A stretch of 64,000 bases of DNA from Prostheceraeus crozeri (taxonomy: Eukaryota > Platyhelminthes > Polycladida > Euryleptidae), in assembly GCA_907163375.1 (NCBI GenBank), contig CAJQUW010014764.1, positions 81,001 to 145,000 of the forward strand. The letters are read 5' to 3'. Each line of letters begins with the position of its first letter. The stretch's first letter is position 1. This document shows positions 15,570-26,553 of this stretch, piece by piece. Both the position numbers and the translations under genes were made by a program. A model generated the notes under the pieces. The model saw only the letters and a list, made by a program, of their open reading frames with translations. It had not been told where the DNA came from and ran no database searches.

Positions 15570-16485
15570 TTTCGGCTTGTATAATAGGAAAATCAATGAA
15601 AGAATTTGGCTATGTAGACGGTGAAATATTGCGAAATTCGTTTGAAATGCTAACTGTATCCAAGATGAAATACGGTGGTGAACTATAATTTGATAAAAAT
15701 CTAAAGGATCTAAATAGAATACAAATACAATTCTTTAAAAAAATTTTATCATTTGAAAAGATCAACACCAAATTATTGTATCATTGGAGAATTTGGAGTA
15801 CAGCCTATAGAATACCATTTTTTCAAAGCTGCGATAAATTACTGGCTAAAATTATGTAAATTAAATGATAAATACCTAATAAAACAAATGTTCAACACTA
15901 TTTATGCAAATATAGAAATTCCAAAATTTATTAAATCTTGGGTATCAAGGATAATCAACTTAGTGAGAAAAATTAACATTGACTACTTATGTAATCCTCA
16001 CGATGTCGCCGAAAAGATGAATTACAAATCCATTTTAAATAGTCATTTAGTTGAATACTTTAGACAGCAGTGGATTGAGAGTGCTAAAAATAGTCACAAA
16101 GGACTAAAATATTTAGAATTATGTAGGTTTCAATGCAAGCTGAAAGCGTATCTCAATTTCACAGATGACAATAAAATAGTTATGCCAATTTTGAGAATAA
16201 GAACTGGCAATCACACACTTTACTGAAATCGGTAGATATAATGACAGAAAATCATACAATGAATGTATTTGTCATAATTGTGATGGTGATGATGTTGAAG
16301 ATTTATTGCACTTTATTTCGCATTGCCCAAAATACACTGATATAAGAAACAATCTTATTCCATTCCTTAAATCTGATAATAGTGCAGATTTCTATGATAT
16401 GATGAATAGACTGAGTCTACAGCAGATGAAAGTTCTTTCAAGATATATCGAGGAAGCAAATTCAATCAGAAACTCGAGTAAATGA
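15570..16485 (+). pseudogene. Array copy 8: non-LTR RT C-terminal remnant
   Basis: Same structure. States: TAA, Ile, Lys, like copy 5. It has the shortest GA tract of the array. Confidence 0.85.
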
Positions 16486-17695
16486 GATATCTATGCATCC
16501 TTCACATATTAGTTTCAATAGATATTGCTTTGTGGTAGTGTTTTTCTTTGCAACAAGAGCCATAGAAATCGAAAAGTTAAAGCGATCGAATGACAATGAT
16601 AACCAGTGCATTGAAGATCATCACTTACATTCTTCTGTCATCATGCTAGGGATATCTATTGCAAACTTGATCGAGTACAGTCAGTAGATCCAGTACAGCT
16701 ATTTCGTGAATGGTATGAAAAACAGACATATCTATCTCTATGTCAAAATGCAACGGTGAAATTGCTTTGTGAAGTAAATAAATGAAGCCGACAAGTCATT
16801 TATTTTGCTGCGGTCATAGACATGATTCGGCATTGTTGTCACAAAACTAGGTAACCGATTTCTATGTCACACTAACACATGGATCAATAAGATAATGGTT
16901 AAAACCCACTAGCATATGCCCTTGCATCAAATCGATAATTCGACAATAGACTGAATGAAATCTATTCACTGCTATGCACACATTTGTTCCGGTACTGATA
17001 ATTCACTCTTGCGATTTACCGAGTCACTGAAGGTCCGGATCTACTAAAAGTCTCTCATTACTGTGAAGTCAAATTTTTCTCATTCATGTCTTACAGGTGA
17101 GTCTCATGAATCATTTGATTGCATAATTTTTTGAGTAAATCTTTATACATGTAAATTGTTTCTTGCATGTCAGTATATATCATAAAATGACTTCCGGACC
17201 TTCATATATGACTCGCAAATAACACTAAGGGTATGAGAGTGAAAGTGTGTGTGGTTGCCAAATTTAATAAAAATTAATGAAATCGATGACATTAATAATA
17301 TGAAACCGACTTTAGTAATCCATTGATGAATGTGCATACAATTCTATGAAATTTATGTAAACTTTCGAATAAATGAACATGAAAATACTTTGAATAAATG
17401 TGAATTTTGCATTCTATGCATTTCAGCCCTATCATTTCTATTCAAATAATTAGCACATGCGTTGAACAGTTATTGGTACTATGTTGCTTACTGTGTCTCC
17501 TCTCCTATCACAGAATCATATTTATTTCATCATTGAGTCTATTGGTGGACATCGTACCTGCTTCATCACCTCATTTTATCATTTCACAACATTTGTAATC
17601 TTCTCATCATTTTATCTATAAATCATCCCTGTATGTTTTGCCATGGCCATGGCTAATAAACTTTCTTGAGTTCTTGAGAGAGAGAGAGAGAGAGA

Positions 17696-18217
17696 TTTCG
17701 GCTTGTATAATAGGAAAATCAATGAAAGAATTTGGCTATGTAGACGGTGAAATATTGCGAAATTCGTTTGAAATGCTAACTGTATCCAAGATGAAATACG
17801 GTGGTGAACTATACTTTGATAAAAATCTAAAGGATCTAAATAGAATACAAATACAATTAATTAAAAAAATTTTATCATTTGAAAAGATCAACACCAAATT
17901 ATTGTATCATTGGAGAATTTGGAGTACAGCCTATAGAATACCATTTTTTCAAAGCTGCGATAAATTACTGGCTAAAATTATGTAAATTAAATGATAAATA
18001 CCTAATAAAACAAATGTTTAACACTATTTATGCAAATATAAAAATTCCAAAATTTAGTAAATCTTGGGTATCAAGGATAATCAACTTAGTGAGAAAAATT
18101 AACATTGACTACTTATGTAATCCTCACGATGTCGCCGAAAAGATGAATTACAAATCCATTTTAAATAGTCATTTAGTTGAATACTTTAGACAGCAGTGGA
18201 TTGAGAGTGCTAAAAAT
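17696..18217 (+). pseudogene. Array copy 9: RT C-terminal remnant, truncated
   Basis: States: TAC, Ser, Lys, with IQLIKK. Identity to the array stops at 18217, inside the ESAKN codons, where the sequence runs into GAGAGAGAT and then RT core sequence of another element. The break falls at a short GAGAGA motif, the same kind of sequence that separates the array units. Confidence 0.85.
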
Positions 18218-19811
18218 GAGAGAGATTTTTTTAGAGAAGTACTTTTCAACAACATCTTGCATGATGAAACCACTCCATGGGAATTAAGCTGGACAACTCC
18301 TATCTTTTAGAAAGGAGATAAAAACAATGTGAATTGATATCGGTGTTTAAATTTATCATCATGTGTTGAGAAGGTTCCAACAAAGATATTGAACGATAGA
18401 CTACATGCTTGTATTGATAAATACGGATTACTTCATGAATCTCAAAGTGGGTTCCGAAAAGAACACTGAACCATAGATAATGTCTGGATAATCCGAGAAA
18501 TTATTCAAATTCACAAAAATAATAGACAACCCCTTTACATATGCTTCATTGATCTTTCAAAGGCTTTTGATTCAATTCCTAAATTTCATTTAATTAAGAA
18601 ATTAAGAGCCATTATACCAAAAGGTGACTAGTTGTCCTTAATGGAAAATATAATTAACAACAAAAAATACAAAATATTATTTGATGGAAAAGAAAGTGGA
18701 GAATTTAGATTGAATAATGGAATTCCACAGGGAGACAGTTTATCACCAATATTATTTTGCCTTGATATAAATGATTTGCTCCATAAATTTGACGCAAATA
18801 TGATGAATATTGATCCTGTCGAAATAATTGATATTATATTAGCGTCACTAGTATATGCTGATGATTTGGTATTGTTAAGCAAATCACAATATGGATTGAT
18901 CAGCCAGCTGAAATACATGAAAAATTTTTGTAATGAAAACGGTCTTACAATAAACTATGAAAAAACTAAAATTATGATACATAATGAAACAGACACATAT
19001 AACGAGTTATTGCTTAAGGATAATAATGTTACAACATCAATTGAGGTGGTGAAAGAATATAAATATTTAGGTGCTTGGATTGCCAAAAGCGACAGAAAGC
19101 AAATTGAAGAAATCACTAAGAAAGGAAAAGCATCATCATACATAACAGCTAAAACTCTGACAGAATTTGCAAATGTTGACGCTAAAATATTAAATGAAAC
19201 ACTCGAAATGTTGACTCTATCAAAAATGAAATATGGTGGTGGTTTTTTGATAGAAATTTGAATGATCCGAATAAAACAATTATGCAGTTCTATAAAAAAT
19301 TTCACTATCTAAGAATCACGACCCCAAACTACTGCATCATTGGTGAATTCGGCATAAAACCCTTGGAATTCCATTACTATAAATCAGCTTTAAATTATTA
19401 CATGAAGTTAAAGGAGGATAAAACTGATCTCAGACTTATTACACGAATGTTTAGAGCTATAGATGCCAACTTAAACCTGAAATCATTCCGCAATACATGG
19501 TGTGACAGGATAATTGAACTGATGGAAAAGACTCAATTGCAACAGCCACAAAACTTTGATTATAATGATAAAAAGCCAAAAACTGTCAACACCGTTTTAT
19601 TTGAATATTTCAGAAAAGAGTGGATTAGCAGTGCCAAAATTGTAACAAAGGAATAAGATATTTAGAACTGTGTAGATTTCAATATGAGACGAAGCAATAT
19701 TTGCATTTAGTCAGCAATAAAATCAAAATTGAAAATACCCTGAAACTTCGAACTGGTAATCACATTCTTCCAGCAGAAACTGGCACATATCAAAATCGAA
19801 GTAATCATTTG
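18218..19811 (+). pseudogene. Non-LTR retrotransposon copy B, RT domain (5' part)
   Basis: The translated sequence shows a jockey/CR1-type reverse transcriptase: WELSWTTPI, SGFRKE, FIDLSKAFDS (motif A, catalytic Asp), GIPQGDSLSPI (motif B region), YADDLVLLS (catalytic YADD), then the C-terminal FANVDAKILNETLEML and YCIIGEFG blocks. It is dead: in-frame TAG, TGA, TGA and TAG codons between 18308 and 18632, and frame changes near 19250 and 19650. It starts 5'-truncated at a GAGAGAGA motif abutting array copy 9. It is cut at 19811 by the Polinton-like element, and its zinc knuckle and 3' UTR resume at 58725. Confidence 0.88.
19806..19811. repeat. Left target-site duplication of the Polinton-like element
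   Basis: CATTTG directly precedes the AGTAGT terminus. The identical hexamer directly follows the other terminus at 58719-58724. Six-base duplications are characteristic of Polinton/Maverick integration. Confidence 0.92.
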
Positions 19812-20833
19812 AGTAGTAAGCCCATCCCAAATTCAAGCACAAAATGTGAAATGATGAGTCATCCCCCCCTCTGGAGAGAGGGAGGAAGTGGCCAAGGATG
19901 TGCTGGGAGGAATGGGTCCGAGAGGAGGAAACGGGTCCCTCCCCCCCTCGACAGCGATCTTCCAACTGTGGTTCCAGAGATGGTAGAAAGTCGCGCAATA
20001 GCTCATTTGAAAGCTAAAAGTGAGAAAAATGCAGTAGAAAGCTCAGTTTGGACTAATTTACTTGGGTTGAGGGAGGAAAATGGCAGGAAAACGTCAGAGT
20101 TGGAAAAGGCGGATGTTGGATGTTTTGGGATGAGAAAGTCCATTTTTCGGGCAGAAAGAGTGCTCGGATGGGAAAACGGAGGTCAGATTCGGAATTTTTG
20201 GTCAATTTTGGGTTAGGAAGGATGTTTCCAGCGACATCGGAGAGAAAAAATTTTGAGGACGTCCCCCCCTCCTGCCAAACTTCCAACTTTGGTGTTAGAA
20301 ATTGTAGAAAGTCGTGCAATAGCTCATTTGAAAGCTAAAAGTGAGAAAAATGCAGTGGAAAGCTTAGTTTGGTCTAATTTTCTTCGGTTGAGGGAGGAAA
20401 ATTGCAGGAAAACGTCAGAGTTGGAAAAGGCGGATGTTGGATGTTTTGGGATGAGAAAGTCCATTTTTCGGGCAGAAGGAGTGCTCGGATCGGAAAATGG
20501 AGTGCAAATTCGGACGTTTTGACCAATTTTGGGTCTAGGAACTTCTTCCCAACTCAATCGGAGAGAAAAAGTTACCCCCCCTCGACAGCGATCTTCCAAC
20601 TTTGGTTCCAGAGATGGTAGAAAGTCGTGCAATAGCTCGTTTGAAAGCTGGGAGCGAGACATATTCAGTGGAAAACATGGCTTGTTCCACTCTGCCTTCG
20701 TTTAGAGGTGAGACGTTATTGAAAATTTGGGACATTGGCAAAAAACGACAGAGTTAGAATTTTTATGAAAATCGCTCTAGCGGGTGAAGCAAGCCTCAGA
20801 CGGGAAAACAGAGACCAGATTTGGAATCAGCGT
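19812..20833 (+). repeat. Left terminal inverted repeat
   Basis: It matches the reverse complement of 57610-58718 from AGTAGTAA inward to GGAATCAGCGT. Inside are three related sub-blocks spaced about 315-320 bp, each with a segment like GTAGAAAGTCGTGCAATAGC (near 19982, 20303 and 20616). Runs of C (for example 19863-19869) are G-runs on the other strand. Open frames in this region are by-products of the repeat and are not called as genes. Confidence 0.92.
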
Positions 20834-21228
20834 CAAGTTCTACATCGGCACATGTCATGAAATGCAAGCGTTAGTGTAGTCAACTAGTTTTTACCGCAAC
20901 GCATGTTTGTGAAAATAAAGTTTGATCATTGAAGTTGTATGACTGACCGAACTCATCACAGCACTAGAAAGTTTTATCGAAAAGGTTTACTGCACAGTGT
21001 AGATCATCTTGTAACTTACTTTCAGTGTTAGAAAGTTTGATTGGAGACAGTTGCCAAATGTTTCCCTATTAGAAAATTCAAACTCCATGACTTTTAAATT
21101 AGCTTCATCAGGTTAACTAAAAGCAGTTTTCTACTGCAGTGAGACTGCGAGTTTAGAATGTTATATGAAAACAGTGTTCACCACAGCGCTAAAAAGTTTA
21201 ACACAACACAAGTGTCATGAAAAATACT
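20834..21228. other. Non-coding interval inside the left terminus
   Basis: AT-rich sequence between the left inverted repeat and the degraded small gene. I see no credible coding region, repeat or promoter here. Confidence 0.5.
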
Positions 21229-21680
21229 TTATTTGGGCTTTGATTTAACATCATTGAAACCCACTTTACTAATAGCAATGACAATATGGCTTATTTTATT
21301 CAGAAGCAAATGATCGCCGTAACCATGAAAGTTGTCCATCCGAGAAATAATCTTCCGCAGATGTCGTGTATAAAACTCAGAAGCATCAGTAACATACTCT
21401 TGTCCGTAGGAAGGAAATTGAAAGTCAACACTTTCCGCTACTTCACCTTGTGGAAAATGAATGTAATTGACATTTGCAATTAAATGAGCCTTGATGAGAC
21501 TGTCTTTGAAATAAGATATCAACTCCGTAAATATTTTTCATGTGTAGTCTAAACATGCTTCCAAGTCAGTCTCCTCCCTTTGAAACTCAAGGATGTAATG
21601 TTGTATTAAGCCTCCGAAGCTCTCTTGATGAAAACGAATCGTGCAATCATCATGTTTCAATGTATTGACTTCAGGTGCTA
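21229..21680 (-). pseudogene. KGRL-family small gene, degraded left paralog
   Basis: In one - strand frame it is similar over its length to the intact gene at 57131-57553: a CTIRFHQESFGG block against CSVRFHRQSLRG, DSLI, FY.RH, DNFHGYGDHLLLNKISHI against DSFHEHGSNLLLCCIKHI. A TGA at 21538-21540 interrupts the frame, and I see no in-frame ATG at the expected start, so I call a pseudogene. Its position just inside the left terminal repeat mirrors the intact copy just inside the right one. Function unknown. Confidence 0.65.
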
Positions 21681-21820
21681 TGGTTGAGTCTATTGCTAAA
21701 CAACATATTTGCCCAGGACGATTTCAATAACGCGCTACAAATGTGTGTGCGCACATCGGGAACTCTAGCTCGTCTGTGATTGGAAGAGAGGTCTGATCCA
21801 TTCACCGCTTAGGAAAATCT

Positions 21821-21828
21821 TATAAAAG
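21821..21828 (+). promoter_or_regulatory. TATA box of the PolB gene
   Basis: TATAAAAG lies about 40 bp upstream of a consensus splice donor (CAAG/GTGAGT at 21870). This suggests a short untranslated first exon near 21850-21869. Confidence 0.6.
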
Positions 21829-21869
21829 GTAGTGTATCAGCTCTGCTCTTCACATTTATCTTTCACAAG

Positions 21870-22886
21870 GTGAGTGTCGGTGAGCTCCTGCCATCAGGTT
21901 GTTTTCATGTAGTCTCCTGCTATCAAGAGATTCGCTTCTGCTCATAAAACATATCATCTCTGTAATACCACCTTTGCTCGAGCGTTCCTTCGGGACGGCG
22001 GGTACTGCCGTAGAGGGATTGTGTTGCACGAGCCACTGTTGGTCAGCTCCTGCTATCAGGTTGTTTTGACTTGCTATCAAGTTGAATAGTCTCTTGCTAT
22101 CATATCTTCTGCTCATAAAACATATCATCGCTGTAATACCTCCTTTACTCGAGCGTTCCTTCGGGACGGCGGGTACTGCGGTAGAGGGATTGCGTTGCAC
22201 GCGTTTTTCGTCGTTTGTTAGACCGAAACCTCTGAGCCGTTGCTCATGTTGGGCGTTCGACTTCATACTCAACGTGACGCTTTCTCTCGCCAGGTCAGAG
22301 TACTTCAGCCATTCGACAAAGGTTAGTCTTTATGATATGGAGTAGAGTGAAATGTAACTCATTAGATATCACTTCAATGATTGTTCCCAAACGTTGACTA
22401 GGCAAATGAAACGATTCTCATCTTTCCTTTTCAGTGATTGAAGTTTTACAATTTATTACCTGCTAACTGTCCGACATGGAATTCAACAAAGTTGAGAATT
22501 ATCGAATTGCTGCTGAGATGGAGAGGGCTACCATCGAGCAATGTAGGTATTTGTAACAAGGTTGACTCTATTACTAACATCATTAGGCTAGACATCCTCA
22601 TTAAAATCAAGAGCCCTTCCTTATTTTGTTCATGTTTAAACCGAATCCAAATTTTACCTCTGCTCATCTTTGCTGTCATTTTCTTTCATTGCATGAATGC
22701 ATTCGTAATGGGGAACCCGTCCCCCAAGGACCAATCGGGCAAGCTTACGAGCGGCTTGGAAAGTGTAAGTATCCTCACCTATGAGAGTTGGAATGTCATG
22801 TTTTAGCACTTCTGTATCCGTATAGCTTACTCTCTATCATTGTTATCTCCGCAACCTCTAATCTAATTTCTCTTTCCTCTCTACAG
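21870..22886 (+). other. Predicted 5' leader introns of the PolB gene
   Basis: The interval opens with a strong donor (GTGAGT) and closes with a pyrimidine-rich acceptor (CTCTCTACAG at 22886) two bases before an ATG. It may contain extra exons. One starts after the acceptor at 22434 and has an ATG at 22479 with about 21 codons. Another ends at the donor GTAAGT near 22763. I could not join these in frame, so the exon chain is uncertain. Confidence 0.4.
21876..22206. repeat. Two-copy direct repeat of ~165 bp in the leader
   Basis: Two adjacent copies (about 21876-22037 and 22038-22206) share GAGCGTTCCTTCGGGACGGC and flanking sequence. The shared core contains CC-TTCG-GG, the sequence of a C(UUCG)G tetraloop hairpin, flanked by partly complementary bases. 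No coding capacity is evident. Confidence 0.7.
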
Positions 22887-24215
22887 ACATGGCGAAGATG
22901 AAGAAGTGGGAAGAAGCCGCGAGGCGGAAATACCACGATGAATTTCCGGCCCTTCCTTCCCACCCATCTACCTCCGCCCGAGGTGCGACCCCCCTCTCGG
23001 GCAACGTCATCGCCCCACCTCCACTGCCAGCTCCAGTACCTGCACCCGTCCCTGTGCCAGTCCCTGCTCCTCGTCATCACGTCCCTCCGACACCGAAGCC
23101 CAGGACCCTTCCACCCTCGGCTCGCGTCCCTCTCCTACCTCCTCCGCGCCCATCCTTGCTGCCGGAGATCAATTCATTAGATGGTAAGTAACCGTGATTG
23201 GGAAATAGGGGGATAAGACTTTGAACTTGAAATGTTGATCATGTTACTAATCTCTTTTCTCTTTTTCTCAACAGATCTGGCGGTCTACCTCCTGGACGGC
23301 GACGTTCCCTCCCGTCCCATCATCATCCCTGCATCACCACCACCACCTGCAGCGGTTGATCTCCCTCTCCTCTCCATCAAGTCGGTGGAGAGGCTGTTGG
23401 AGGAACAGGAGTTAGAGATAGTGGGAGAGGAGATTGCAATCGAGGAGGAAGGTGTGAGGGAGAGAGAAGGACCTACGGCTCGACAGCTCAGCTGTACGGA
23501 CTGTAGGCAGGTCTTCGCGGGGCCATTCTGCCTTCGGCGACACCGGCATTCTCGCTGCCCAAAAGCGAAAGGAGATATGGAGAAGACACGCCGACCGATC
23601 CCTCAACGACCCAAGTGTGAAGGTTGTGGACGCACGTTCTACAACAACACCAACTTGCGAGTCCACATCGAAGGCGGTTCCTGTGGTAGTGTGAGACAAC
23701 CACCGACAACAACAGGTAGGAAGCATCCTTCATCGCACGTCGGCTTTTCCTGTTCTTCGTGTCAGAAGACCTTTCCTACAGAGTTTGTTCTTTCTTCGCG
23801 CACACTCTGTCACACTCATCCCACTGAGCTTTACACTGACAACAACGTCACTCTAAGGCTGAGCAAGTTTTCCCTTGAGAGGCTCGTTCGCGACTATGAG
23901 TTAGAAAGCTCTGAAGCTGTACAAGATATTCATCCTTTCTTGATGAATAATATAGGCTTAATCCATCAAATTTTGGCGAGATAAGATAGATTTTTACTCA
24001 AAGGCATGTTCTATCTCACTGCTCGTTTCAATAAGGTAGACAGTAGCACGGGAGAAGTAGAGTCCACTGTAACCATTAGGATAGCCTCCTGTGCTGCTGA
24101 TCTCATAGGTGATGTAAACGAGTGGATAGAGAGACATGCGACCCATCTTGTCAACAACTTAAATAAATTTAATGAAAGAGACAGCGGTCTGGTCTTTGAT
24201 GGGATAGAGAAGGTC
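22887..24215 (+). pseudogene. DNA polymerase B, segment 1: spliced N-terminal zinc-finger region
   Basis: The ATG at 22889 begins an exon with a Lys/Glu-rich start and a Pro-rich tract (LPAPVPAPVPVPVPAP). It ends at a GTAAGT donor (exon end 23183, phase 1). The next exon starts after TTTTTCTCAACAG at 23275 in matching phase. It encodes three C2H2-like fingers (C-x2-C pairs CTDC, CEGC and CSSC with downstream His/Cys), followed by LSKFSLERLVRDYELESSE and FNERDSGLVFDGIEKV. N-terminal fingers ahead of the palm domain are typical of Polinton/adintovirus PolB. An in-frame TAA at 23982-23984 breaks the frame, which reopens through MFYLTARF. The segment is cut at 24216 by a 1 kb inverted-repeat element. 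Confidence 0.8.
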
Positions 24216-25208
24216 ACTGTAAATCGCTCAATACCAATCACATACGAAGGATGCATACCAAAATATTTTTTTGGTATATTTCTGTATGATCTTGGTATAT
24301 ATTTGTATGCTTTTCGCATGTTATTTCAAGTGTGGTATGCTTTACATACTAAAGCCATACCAGCACAATGTTAAAAGAAAGCATCAATCATGTCCAAAGT
24401 ACGTTGATTTAAGGACTTTTGTCAATAAAGATCACATTAATGCTACTACTGTTCTGTAAGTAGTTAGATAATGACATTCAAGAGTGATACCTTAAATGCT
24501 GAATTCGATTTTAATACACGTAAGTCTAAGGCATTTCATGAATTATCAATAAGTATTCAACCATCAACAATTATGTATCATGGAATTTTGAAATAAGGCA
24601 TATTATCAATCCGAGTAAAAACACATTATAATTCATTAAATCCAAAAATAGTTATGTTTGAGATATATAAGTCAACATGGTTGCTGAAAAGTTATCGTTA
24701 TATTGAAATGATGTTTATCAATTTAGTTCAAGGAAATGAGCTAATTATGAGTCTTGTGAATGCTATAAGACAAGTTGCAAAGATGACATGCGGCTTTAAT
24801 TCCACAATAAATCTAATCTAGTTAAATACCACACTTTCACAAAGAAATATTCACGGCTGGTATTACTGGAAAAAAGTTATTTGTAAGTAGTATGTAGTAT
24901 AACATATTTTTTGCCATGTGACATAAAGCTATTCATACGAAAGACATACGAAACACATACCAATTTGCATCGGGTCTCGTATATAAAACATACCAAGAAT
25001 TCGTATTTTAACGTAAAACAGCCAATCACAGTTAGCATAGTTCGTATCGTTTACATACCAATCACATACGAAAGTAAAAGGCCATTCGTATGAAAAACAT
25101 ACCAGATTTCTTTATATATACCAGAATCTCGTATCAATTGTTGGTTTCAAATTGTATGTAAACTTGGTATGTGTTTGTATGCAATTTTCGTATCCAGCGA
25201 TTTACAGT
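24216..25208. mobile_element. 993-bp inverted-repeat (MITE-like) element inside PolB
   Basis: The ends are exact inverted repeats, ACTGTAAATCGCT (24216-24228) and AGCGATTTACAGT (25196-25208). The polymerase frame resumes directly afterwards at DIKINLL. The flanks are consistent with insertion at a TA with one base since changed, but the exact duplication is ambiguous. The interior is full of CATACCA / TATGGTATG / CATACGAA-type motifs in both orientations and has no transposase. Probably a non-autonomous Tc1/mariner-like or similar element. Confidence 0.75.
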
Positions 25209-26553
25209 ATAGACATTAAAATAAATCTTTTAGATAATTTACAAGGGAGCGGTTGTTTCACCCTCCCCAAAGCACTGGCTGACAAAAAGGCTGTCGTCAA
25301 TGTAGAGTGTCAGTCCCAGTGTTTCAAATATGGCGTCCTCTCCATTCTTCACTATAATGATATAGGTATACATCATCAAAGAGTCACCAAGTATTGTGAA
25401 TGGGAGGATGAACTTAAGTTTGACGGGTTAGATGTCAACACATTAGATTTTAAAGGCATCGCCCAATTTGAAAAATTGAATGAAATTAAGATAGTCGTCC
25501 ATCTCTGGGAAAAATGCCTGAAGGGCGTTAGGTATAGCAACCGCCAAAGTAACTTCGACCGGGTTGTCAATCTTCTCCTAGTCTATAGCGACAACCACCC
25601 AGAATGGCATTATTGTGGCATTCCCAAAATTTCTAGACTGTATCACCACCAACAAAGTTATGATAACAAACATTATTACTGTGATCGCTGCACACGGCGC
25701 TTTAGGTCAAAACCATATTTTCAAGAGCATTACGAGTGGTGCTCTCGGGGTAAACTTTAAATGGAAGTCATGCCCAAAGATAATTTTTATAGGTATGAAG
25801 AAAACGGCAATGAGCTCAGTCCCATATGTACCATCTATGCGGACATTGAATGTTATATTGAACAAGAAGATCTAAGTCATGAGCCAGCAGCCATTGCCTG
25901 CTATGAATTCTGGCATCCATATTATAGGAACCAAAATAAAATGCATGTGTGGCAAGGCGAGGAGTGCGTTGAAAACTTCCTCAACTTTTTAGATAGGAAA
26001 GCCCGTTTTCATCAACGCTATGAAACGGAGCTGACTAGGAAACCCATGTGCTTCACAGAAGCCGATCAAATCAAGTTTGATAGGACCACGGAATGTCCCC
26101 GCTGCTGTTCATCCTTTGATGGTCAGCAACATAAGAAAGTGAGGGACCATTGCCATCTCAGTGGTAAATTTAGGTCTGCCTTATGCAGCAAATGTAATAT
26201 GAAACTTAGGCTCAAACGGCGAAAGCTCCCCGTCATCTTACATAACTTTAAATGTTATGATGCTCACATCATCATTCGCCATGGATTCGGCAAAATGAAA
26301 TCCTGGTCATCCAAAGTGATTGCACAAAGTAAGGAAAAATTTATGTGCATCACTGCTAAAGTCTAAGTCGATAAGACGAAGGAGGGGAAGCCTGTCTTCT
26401 ATGACATAAAGTTTCTAGACAGTTTCCAGTTCATGTCTTCTTCCTTAGCCACGTTGGCTAATAATTTAGAAACACTTCCCTTCACTCAACATTTAAGGAA
26501 AGACTGTCCCAACATAAGTGACAGTCTGATACGACGGAAAGCGGTGTTTCCTT
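25209..26553 (+). pseudogene. DNA polymerase B, segment 2: exonuclease region
   Basis: Family hallmarks in order: LPKALADKKAVVNV with CFKYGVLSILH; a zinc-finger-like CDRC...H block near 25680-25750; Exo I YADIECYIE (Asp and Glu of the 3'-5' exonuclease); a Cys/His-rich CPRC...DHCHLSGKFR...CSKCN block; and Exo II HNFKCYDAHIIIRH. The frame is uniform but broken by in-frame TAA codons at 25758-25760 and 26364-26366. Translation on either side stays similar to the family, so these are point lesions. The segment ends at codons for FPY, where the foldback element enters. The polymerase would replicate the element by protein priming in the nucleus. Confidence 0.88.
26545..26553. repeat. Left target-site duplication of the foldback element
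   Basis: TGTTTCCTT from PolB codons precedes the element. The same nine bases follow it at 49341-49349. The next base is A on both sides, so the duplication could be read as 10 bp. Confidence 0.9.

Larger units (their letters stand above)
1..18217 (+). repeat. Tandem array of ~2.13 kb non-LTR retrotransposon 3' ends
   Basis: The same unit recurs with a period of 2126-2130 bp. The (GA)n tracts that separate units lie at about 662, 2791, 4920, 7049, 9175, 11301, 13427, 15552 and 17677. The array holds the 3' end of one unit, eight full units and a ninth cut off at 18217. Each unit is the C-terminal coding part of a jockey/CR1-like RT protein (about 0.92 kb), then about 1.2 kb of 3' untranslated sequence ending in AATAAAC, a TTCTTGAGTTCTTGAG stretch and (GA)n. 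All copies share the same broken reading frame and differ only by scattered substitutions and GA-tract length, so the array was amplified at DNA level after the founder had died. Confidence 0.95.

Noticed and set aside
393-16687. 63- and 64-codon frames repeated in each 2.13 kb unit
   Set aside because: They lie in the 3' UTR of a dead retrotransposon and recur only because the units are near-identical.
19701-20741. Several overlapping frames in the left terminal repeat (and their mirrors at 57686-58678)
   Set aside because: The same frames appear on both strands of both inverted repeats, and their ends coincide with repeat sub-blocks.
21876-22206. Structural RNA gene from the repeated TTCG-loop segment
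   Set aside because: The stem has mismatches beyond three pairs and the segment lies inside the predicted leader intron. Not enough to call an RNA.
23982-26366. Stop-codon reassignment (TAA read as sense) in the element
   Set aside because: TGA and TAG lesions and frameshifts also occur in neighbouring genes, and copies of the array show TAC changed to TAA. Ordinary decay explains it.
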